Source of the DNA: Bacteroidales bacterium UBA1176
GTDB taxonomy: Bacteria; Bacteroidota; Bacteroidia; Bacteroidales; WCHB1-69
Direction: 5' to 3'
Length of the DNA: 64,000 nucleotides
Assembly (NCBI GenBank): GCA_002311645.1
Contig: DBYW01000034.1
Coordinates: forward strand, 67,173-131,172
The position numbers were made by a program, and so were the translations under genes. This document shows, piece after piece, positions 56,803 to 62,248 of this stretch (position 1 is its first letter; each line of letters begins with the position of its first letter). A model generated the notes under the pieces. That model was given only the letters and a program-made list of their open reading frames with translations, had not been told where the DNA came from and searched no databases.

Positions 56803-56833
56803 TTTGGGTTTGGGTCAGTGATCTGTGATACCA

Positions 56834-56870
56834 GAAGCCAACGACCAACGGCTAAGAGCCAATAGCTATA
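56834..56870. repeat. degenerate agccaa/ggctaa repeat
   Basis: The leader of the next gene contains agaagccaacgaccaac and ggctaagagccaatagc, matching in style the repeats at 34713 and 46518. It lies between the promoter module and the start codon. Confidence 0.4.
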
Positions 56871-56899
56871 AAATATTTTACAAACTAAAACCAAAAAAC

Positions 56900-57367
56900 A
56901 TGCCAATTTTAAAATTCAAAAACGGAGAATGGTGCGAGATGACACCAGAAGAAATCAAACAGGAAAAGGAAATGGTAGCACTGAAAAGCCAAGCGGACGA
57001 GAAAGCCCGAATGGAGAGACAGCAGGAACTGGCCGAGAAGTATGGGGCCGACATTTGGAACGCTTCCATAGAGGCAGATCGTTTTGAGGATCTCTATGAA
57101 GACTATTCGAATGAGCCCAGAACACTGTGCATCGACATCAGCGAAGGCCTGATGACCTGCACGTGGGAAGACTGGAGCAACCACGCTTACAAAAGGGTTG
57201 ACCTGTCTTATATCGATGCAATTGCCGTGCGCCAGTTGCTAAACTGCGAGAACAATGCCGCCCTGCTCGAGGAAATGAAAAAACGCTTCGGCAGCGAAGA
57301 GGGCATTGAGCTGATCGACAGCTGGCTGACGGAGAACGGAGTGTATTTCAAGAGGGAAGAGGAGTAA
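56900..57367 (+). CDS. unrecognised acidic 155-residue protein
   Basis: I use the ATG at 56900. The open frame extends to 56825 but the extra codons lie in a repeat-like leader. The product begins MPILKFKNGEWCEMTPEEIK and has a charged helical stretch (about 16-50). An acidic middle follows (EADRFEDLYEDYSNEPRTLC) and then a segment ending LIDSWLTENGVYFKREEE. No signal peptide, membrane segment or known catalytic motif is visible, so it is probably cytoplasmic. It has its own promoter module of the TTGCTACTCGCA type, shared with two other small genes of this island. Function unknown. Confidence 0.65.
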   Translation: MPILKFKNGEWCEMTPEEIKQEKEMVALKSQADEKARMERQQELAEKYGADIWNASIEADRFEDLYEDYSNEPRTLCIDISEGLMTCTWEDWSNHAYKRVDLSYIDAIAVRQLLNCENNAALLEEMKKRFGSEEGIELIDSWLTENGVYFKREEE

Positions 57368-57385
57368 CCAATAATAAACTTAGTT

Positions 57386-57441
57386 TTGCTACTCGCAGAA
57401 ATCGCATCCCAAATTCCCAATATCCTACTTTTGCAGCGTAA
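57386..57441 (+). promoter_or_regulatory. repeated promoter module, copy 2 (TTGCTACTCGCA ... TACTTTTG)
   Basis: TTGCTACTCGCA begins at 57386 and TACTTTTG at 57426, a 40-nt offset, followed by CAGCGT. It starts 18 nt after the stop of the 155-codon gene and drives the 132-codon gene. Confidence 0.7.
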
Positions 57442-57470
57442 AAAACATTCGTCACCAAATTTATAAAAAA

Positions 57471-57869
57471 ATGAAACAAGAACTTGATTCACAGAAATAC
57501 ACCGCACAAGCAGAAGCCCTTTATCAAGAGGCATTGGAAGCAACTATCGCACTTTTGAAAGCCAATGGCAACAATCGTTACATCACCATACCCGACTGGG
57601 AAGATGAGGTGGACACTGCGTCCTTGGATGATGTGTTCATCAGCATCTGGGGTGTCGGTTTAAATGACGAAGACCACATCTGCATCAAAGCGGTGGTGGA
57701 TTATACAGGCTATGGTTATTGGGAAACAGACTATCCTCAGGATTGGGCGGACATCACAGAACATGAAATATACAAATCGTCATATCCAGACATCTACCGC
57801 TTTGTAGTGGATAATCTGGAGGCGGCCACCGACAAAGAAACGGCAGATAAAGTAAAGAGGGAAGAATAG
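57471..57869 (+). CDS. unrecognised acidic 132-residue protein
   Basis: The ATG at 57471 follows a TTATAAAAAA leader typical of AT-rich Bacteroidota start regions. The protein begins MKQELDSQKYTAQAEALYQE with a short amphipathic helix. A beta-rich core follows (YITIPDWEDEVDTASLDD, FISIWGVGLNDEDHICIKAV), then YGYWETDYPQDWADITEHEI and a helical C-terminus. It is very acidic and probably cytoplasmic. No domain is recognised. It is monocistronic under the second TTGCTACTCGCA module. Confidence 0.65.
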   Translation: MKQELDSQKYTAQAEALYQEALEATIALLKANGNNRYITIPDWEDEVDTASLDDVFISIWGVGLNDEDHICIKAVVDYTGYGYWETDYPQDWADITEHEIYKSSYPDIYRFVVDNLEAATDKETADKVKREE

Positions 57870-57881
57870 ACGTGATTTTTG

Positions 57882-57970
57882 TGACTTTGCAGCGTCATAT
57901 TTTCAGATTTTGGCTAACGGACCTCACAAAGTCTGGAAGTATGGCGTGGAGATGGTAAAAATAGAGGTCC
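57882..57970 (+). promoter_or_regulatory. promoter-like box and leader hairpin of the 267-codon gene
   Basis: TGACTTTG followed by CAGCGTC (57882-57895) resembles the island's other start regions, with G in place of the usual A of TAnnTTTG. Downstream GGACCTC (57919-57925) pairs perfectly with GAGGTCC (57964-57970), ending 26 nt before the ATG at 57997. A similar distal arm ending in GTCCC followed by CTTA is found in the leader at 59264-59346. Confidence 0.45.
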
Positions 57971-57996
57971 CCTTAACCCAATTAACCCACAATATT

Positions 57997-58800
57997 ATGC
58001 CTATAATAACCAAGAACCACGAGTTCAGCGATGAAGAAATCATGGCTGAATACAAGAAAAAAACCAAAGAGTACCGCAAATGGCGCTTGCAGAAGGCGGC
58101 GGAGTTCCTACAAAGTAAGAAACGGAACAAATGCTACCACTGCTACACCGCAGAAACAGAAACCGGCTATGAGGACGAATTCTTCATCCCGCTGGCCGAT
58201 GACATCGTTGCCCGCGTGCAAGCCCTGAAGGAGGAAATCAACAACGACCCCCAACTGAAAACTGATGAAGACCGCTCCGATGAATTCAGAGATCGCATCT
58301 GCGAAATCGGCTATGATATCAAAAACGTGCCCGAACCATGGCCGGATGACAACATCTTCACCAACATCGACCTTGACGACTATCTCTATTTGTACCGCTT
58401 CGACATCCACCTCTTTGATTGGAAAGGTGATGCGAACGGTCGGATGTTCCCGGCCTCGGCGGACCTCACCGATGAGGAGTATGTGGAACTACTGGCCCAC
58501 CTGATCGACCAGCCTGACTGCTCGTTCCAACACCTCGCCCACCTCAGCCCGAAACTCAAGGCCATCTATAACAAGGTGAGCAACTATCTCCACAACTATG
58601 AATTTAATGTGGCAAAACCATTCTGCCACGAGCACGACTATGCGATTCGGATGACGGAACTGCGTTACGATGCCCAAGCCCTGCTCAAGCAGCTGAAAAA
58701 GAACAACGACGAATACCCTTACCTCAACTTCCTGAAGGACATGATGGTGAATATCGTGAGGCTTACTATGGAACAACAGGCCAAAAAGAACGAGGCATAA
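57997..58800 (+). CDS. unrecognised 267-residue protein
   Basis: I use the ATG at 57997, downstream of the leader hairpin, rather than the TTG at 57910. The protein begins MPIITKNHEFSDEEIMAEYK and has a basic helical stretch with a C-x2-C pair (KKRNKCYHCYTAETE). A helical, acidic middle follows (DIVARVQALKEEINNDPQ), then DDYLYLYRFDIHLFDWKGD and a helical C-terminus (LRYDAQALLKQLKKNNDEY). No signal peptide or membrane segment is seen. The single CxxC is not enough to call a zinc finger. It is monocistronic with its own promoter-like box, and the covarying hairpin lies 24 bp downstream. Confidence 0.65.
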   Translation: MPIITKNHEFSDEEIMAEYKKKTKEYRKWRLQKAAEFLQSKKRNKCYHCYTAETETGYEDEFFIPLADDIVARVQALKEEINNDPQLKTDEDRSDEFRDRICEIGYDIKNVPEPWPDDNIFTNIDLDDYLYLYRFDIHLFDWKGDANGRMFPASADLTDEEYVELLAHLIDQPDCSFQHLAHLSPKLKAIYNKVSNYLHNYEFNVAKPFCHEHDYAIRMTELRYDAQALLKQLKKNNDEYPYLNFLKDMMVNIVRLTMEQQAKKNEA

Positions 58801-58824
58801 TCCCGCATATCAATAGCACAAAGC

Positions 58825-58891
58825 CGCTCCCGCAAGAAGGTATATTGGATGAAAGACTCCTCCTTAAAAGTTTGCGGGAGCGACTGTTTTT
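58825..58891 (+). terminator. hairpin with T-run, copy 2 of the repeated structured element
   Basis: A perfect 11-bp outer stem (cgctcccgcaa / ttgcgggagcg) and a short inner stem (aagg/cctt) enclose the same 17-nt segment attggatgaaagactcc (58844-58860) as copy 1. Compared with copy 1, two outer stem pairs change from T-A to C-G on both arms, so pairing is maintained. A T-run (58887-58891) follows and leads straight into the third promoter module. Confidence 0.7.
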
Positions 58892-58945
58892 GCTACTCGC
58901 AAAAAACGCACCCCCATTCCATTTCTTCCTACTTTTGCCGCGTCA
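58890..58945 (+). promoter_or_regulatory. repeated promoter module, copy 3 (TTGCTACTCGCA ... TACTTTTG)
   Basis: TTGCTACTCGCA begins at 58890 and TACTTTTG at 58930, again 40 nt apart, followed by CCGCGTC. It lies 20 nt upstream of the 59-codon gene's ATG. Confidence 0.7.
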
Positions 58946-58965
58946 AACCAATAAAAATTGAAGAA

Positions 58966-59145
58966 ATGGAAAAAAACAATCTCAAAGAAGAAGAATGGAA
59001 CACGTATGAATGTGAAGTTTATCTTTCACATTGCGCCTGCATCACCAAGTGTGTCAAGGCCCGCACCTTGGAAGCCGCCATCGCCTATCTGGAGAAAAAG
59101 TACCCGGAGGCGACATGTGTTATAGAAGCGGACCATTGGCGGTAA
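58966..59145 (+). CDS. unrecognised 59-residue protein
   Basis: The ATG at 58966 lies 20 nt after the promoter module. The longer open frame from 58849 runs through the hairpin and promoter and is rejected. The peptide MEKNNLKEEEWNTYECEVYL (1-20) is followed by SHCACITKCVKA with three closely spaced cysteines, a helix (LEAAIAYLEKKYPEA) and TCVIEADHWR. The alternating pattern suggests a small alpha/beta fold, and the cysteines might bind metal. No family is recognised and there is no signal peptide. Confidence 0.6.
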   Translation: MEKNNLKEEEWNTYECEVYLSHCACITKCVKARTLEAAIAYLEKKYPEATCVIEADHWR

Positions 59146-59252
59146 TGTGAGCTCTTCCGGCCCGCAATGTGAGGGATTTGGGGGAAACGACCTTACCTCC
59201 GATTCCGAGCGCAAAAAAATTGTCATAGTGTGTTGAGCGTATGATATTTTCG

Positions 59253-59346
59253 TAACTTTGCAGCGCCAATCTTCTCCGACTCTGTTTAAAGGGACTTCGG
59301 CAGGGGAAGGAGATCTGGCGAAAAACATGTTGAATCAGAGTCCCTT
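59253..59346 (+). promoter_or_regulatory. promoter (TAACTTTG) and leader with alternative pairings
   Basis: TAACTTTG at 59253-59260 has a TTG 20 nt upstream and CAGCG after it. In the leader, the segment CAGAGTCCCTT (59336-59346) can pair with GACTCTG (59278-59284, 7 bp) or with AAGGGACT (59289-59296, 8 bp), but not with both. A third hairpin, CGCCA/TGGCG (59264-59268 with 59316-59320), encloses both upstream partners. This could act as a switch or attenuator for the nucleotidase-like gene. A diverged copy of the first part lies at 60203-60265. Confidence 0.5.
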
Positions 59347-59360
59347 ATATTGTTTTATTT

Positions 59361-59924
59361 ATGAGTATAAAAATTCAGCCTATCACGAATGCCGAGCTTG
59401 ATAGAGCTCAAAAAATGATTGAAGAAATGAGTAAAAAAATTCTCTTCATCAACATGGACAATGTCCTCATCGATTTCCAGTCGGGTATTGACCGGCTGGA
59501 CGAGAAGACAAAACAGGCGTTTGGGAAGTACAACGACCGTAATGGCAACAAACACGAGGCACATTACGATGATGTGCCGGGTATTTTCGCGCTGATGGAC
59601 CCGATGTCGGGCGCGATAGAGGCCGTGCAGAAGCTCCGCAAGCGCTACAACCTCTACATCCTCACCACTGCTCCGTGGGGAAACCCGACGGCCTGGTGCG
59701 ACAAGCTCAACTGGGTAAAGAAACATTTCGGCGGCGGCGAGGATTCCGCTTTCTACAAACGCCTCATCCTCACGCACCACAAAGAGCTCTGCCATGGCGA
59801 CTACCTCATCGACGATCGTCCGGACAAGTGCTGTGTTGGCGGGTTCAATGGAGAGGTTATCCGCTTCGGATCGTCCAAGTACCCCGATTGGGATACAGTG
59901 GTGGAGTATCTAATGGGGAAATAG
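59361..59924 (+). CDS. 5'(3')-deoxyribonucleotidase-like HAD protein with altered nucleophile
   Basis: The 187-residue protein resembles the bacterial NT5C-type deoxyribonucleotidases: motif I region ILFINMDNVLIDFQSGIDRL, then VPGIFALMDPMSGAIEAVQK, YNLYILTTAPWGNPTAW, KRLILTHHKELCHGDYLIDD and RPDKCCVGGFNGEVIRFGSS. In motif I the position expected to be the nucleophilic Asp is Asn31 (codon aac), while the second Asp (Asp33) is kept. The protein could therefore be inactive, a binding protein, or need deamidation. Translation may start at the internal ATG 59427 (MSKKILFIN), which fits the family N-terminus better. It sits in the small-gene island with its own promoter and leader. Confidence 0.82.
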   Translation: MSIKIQPITNAELDRAQKMIEEMSKKILFINMDNVLIDFQSGIDRLDEKTKQAFGKYNDRNGNKHEAHYDDVPGIFALMDPMSGAIEAVQKLRKRYNLYILTTAPWGNPTAWCDKLNWVKKHFGGGEDSAFYKRLILTHHKELCHGDYLIDDRPDKCCVGGFNGEVIRFGSSKYPDWDTVVEYLMGK

Positions 59925-60277
59925 TTTGTTTTCATGGCTTTGCAGCGTCAATGCGTAACTACATTATCCCATAAAAGTACGTCTACAACCCCTAGTCGCC
60001 CCTGCTCTTGCTGGGCGGGGATTCCGTTTGCCCAGACTGCCCTGTCGGTAAAAGACCGCGTTGACGGCATGCATCGCGTTAACGGGAAAAAGAGAGGCTG
60101 GCTGGACAAACGGGAACTTGGGCCCACGAGGGGAGTATAGTTGCGACAAAAAAGATTGCCTCCGACCATAAGGCTATTTGAAAAATGTAGCCCTGCCATG
60201 TGTGTCAGATATTTTCGTAATTTTACAGTGTCAACTTCCCCGACTTTGTTTAACAGTCTTCGTAAGGGTTAGTGAAA
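59925..60277. other. 353-bp gap with a candidate conserved noncoding element and an orphan leader copy
   Basis: No convincing gene is present. TGGCTTTG followed by CAGCGTC (59935-59948) looks like the island's start regions. Then 59980-60150 is a structured, GC-richer segment with a CTGGGC/GCCCAG hairpin (60011-60016 with 60030-60035). Both strands are open for 60-80 codons, but the products (for example GKRNPRPARAGATRGCRRTF) look like the low-quality hypothetical proteins I recall recurring in Bacteroidales genomes. A repeat or non-coding RNA is more likely. Confidence 0.45.
60203..60265 (+). repeat. diverged orphan copy of the 59.25-kb promoter-leader
   Basis: GATATTTTCGTAATTTTACAG (less its last base) then CTTC-CCCGACTTTGTTTAA matches GATATTTTCGTAACTTTGCA and CCGACTCTGTTTAA at 59243-59290 with few differences. 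No plus-strand gene follows. The 3' end of mod begins 12 bp later from the opposite side. Confidence 0.55.
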
Positions 60278-62236
60278 TTACTCTATCTTCCACACGGTTT
60301 CGTCCCCACAGATATTCCTGATTTTCAACCGCAAAGGTTTCTTTTCACTGTATATTGTTCCGTTCCAAAATGTTTTTGTTTTTTGACAATTCACAATCAC
60401 ATAGCCAAGTTTGTCAATCTTGATTTCACTATCGCTATGCCATTCACCTTCGGTTGCTGTGCAGTCTAATGACAGAAACTCAATGAGTTCTAAGCCGTCC
60501 TGACTAATTTCTATGGGCTTGAACGACTTCTTTTTATCGTTGGCAAATGCTTTTAGGTTATAGTCAGTGATTTTTTGCATTACACGGTCACTCATAAATT
60601 TGTTAATTTCAATAACATAGCCTTCTGTTTCAACCACTTGCCCCATTAATTCCTGTGTTGCTTTTTTACATTCAAATTCCGCATAATCCTCTATTACCAC
60701 ATCATCAAGAACGTCTTTCAAATCACGCAATTCAATTTCCACAAGCGTAGATTTATCGTCTTTTATGAAGCGTTCGATTTCTTCTTTGCTTGTAATGTCG
60801 ATGTAATAGACAATGACTTTCTTAATGTCTTCGGGCAAATCGGGAATGGCTTCGTGAAGGATGCGGTTCATCATCACTTCGCCGAGAAGTTTGCTGCTGC
60901 TATCCATCAGGTTAGGAACATAAACGGGCACTTTGCCAAGTTTGCTATCGCTGATGTATCCTTCCCAAAATTCATTAACTTTATCCTCGTTTTTCAAGCC
61001 TGGAATGAGCAACTTTATTTTCTCCATAGTTTGCACGGGGTTGCGATAGAGTTGCACACCGTCTTTTATCTCCATCACTTTAAAGTTTGCACCAGCCGCG
61101 ACCAATCTGTCGCGTGTGGTTTGTATGCTGTTGATGCCTATATCGCAATGGATGAACTTTCTGCCCAAATCATTAGCAACTTTTGCCGTTACGCCACTGC
61201 CTCCAAAGAAATCGGCAACCAACATACCCTCGTTACTGCTTGCTTTAATGATACGCTCCAATAAGGCTTCAGGCTTTTGAGTGGCATAATCAAGACGTTG
61301 AACTAGATCCTTCGGATCAATTGCTTGGATATCCATCCAAACATCGTCAACTACATAACCATTGATTTTACAAATCAAGTCCCCTTCTTGGGGATTGTTT
61401 TTCACTGATTCTAAATATCTATTGTAATAACCATCAAACCTGGAGTCTTTTGTTGGATACTTAGGATACCTTATTTCATTATCATTGACTATAAATTCTT
61501 TCCATCTTGCATAATCAACGGTTTCCTTATAATTATCTGTATAAATCAGATTAAATATATCTTTTCTAGTTTCATTATCGCCTTTAACATACCAAAAGAT
61601 AAGATCATGTTTTCGAGGGAAATAATCCTTAACTTGACCTTGATATGTTCGATAATGCCAAATAATCTCATTTCTAAAATTATCCTCCCCGAATATTTCA
61701 TCCATCAGAATTTTAACATAGTGTCCGATGTGCCAATCCAAATGCACATAAATGCTGGCAGTATCACTCATCACACTCTTTATTGCCATAAGATTTTCGT
61801 ACATCCAGTTCAGGTATTTCTCCTTATCCCATACATCACCATACATTTTCTCCTCGAAGGCTTTGAGCTCGTCGATGTCGAGTTCTTCCTCCGCCTTTGC
61901 TATCGCTTCTGCAATTTTAGGGTTTCGGCGGATATAGACTTTCTTAGCATAGTCGGCACCACTGGCAAATGGAGGGTCGATATACACCAAATCCACTTTT
62001 ATTCCTTTGTCTTTCAGGTACGCACAAGCCGAAAGGCATTCGCCTCGTATAACCATATTCTCAGTGGATTGTTCGCCTACCGTCTCTACGGTTTCCACTT
62101 CGTAGTATGGCATACCGCGTAGCAGACGACCTTTCACATCGGAGTTGCCCTTGTAGCGCAACGTACGGTTAAAATTGCTAAGAATTGCTTGTCCTTCAAT
62201 TGGTTCTGGGAAGAATGGAATGTATTTTACTGCCAT
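60278..62236 (-). CDS. mod: type III restriction-modification system DNA methyltransferase (Mod)
   Basis: A DNA adenine-N6 methyltransferase giving sequence recognition and protection in a type III system. The 652-residue protein has motif IV DLVYIDPPFASGADYAKK (DPPF at 87-90) before the SAM-binding motif I VADFFGGSGVTAKVANDLG (near 343), the order seen in beta-class type III Mod proteins. The region between is the target-recognition part. The C-terminal 200 residues are also typical of these proteins. No simple-sequence tract suggestive of phase variation was found. It follows the Res gene by 12 bp on the minus strand, so the order is res-mod. Confidence 0.93.
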   Translation of the reverse strand: MAVKYIPFFPEPIEGQAILSNFNRTLRYKGNSDVKGRLLRGMPYYEVETVETVGEQSTENMVIRGECLSACAYLKDKGIKVDLVYIDPPFASGADYAKKVYIRRNPKIAEAIAKAEEELDIDELKAFEEKMYGDVWDKEKYLNWMYENLMAIKSVMSDTASIYVHLDWHIGHYVKILMDEIFGEDNFRNEIIWHYRTYQGQVKDYFPRKHDLIFWYVKGDNETRKDIFNLIYTDNYKETVDYARWKEFIVNDNEIRYPKYPTKDSRFDGYYNRYLESVKNNPQEGDLICKINGYVVDDVWMDIQAIDPKDLVQRLDYATQKPEALLERIIKASSNEGMLVADFFGGSGVTAKVANDLGRKFIHCDIGINSIQTTRDRLVAAGANFKVMEIKDGVQLYRNPVQTMEKIKLLIPGLKNEDKVNEFWEGYISDSKLGKVPVYVPNLMDSSSKLLGEVMMNRILHEAIPDLPEDIKKVIVYYIDITSKEEIERFIKDDKSTLVEIELRDLKDVLDDVVIEDYAEFECKKATQELMGQVVETEGYVIEINKFMSDRVMQKITDYNLKAFANDKKKSFKPIEISQDGLELIEFLSLDCTATEGEWHSDSEIKIDKLGYVIVNCQKTKTFWNGTIYSEKKPLRLKIRNICGDETVWKIE

Positions 62237-62248
62237 TGTTCGTTGGTT

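Noticed and set aside
56747..58945. CRISPR-like or integron-like array because of the repeated TTGCTACTCGCA boxes
   Set aside because: Copies are 640 and 1500 bp apart with genes between. There are no cas genes, no integrase and no recognisable attC core sites.
59934..60199. Overlapping 68- and 83-codon frames on opposite strands
   Set aside because: No coding character, both overlap the same structured segment, and neither has a start context.
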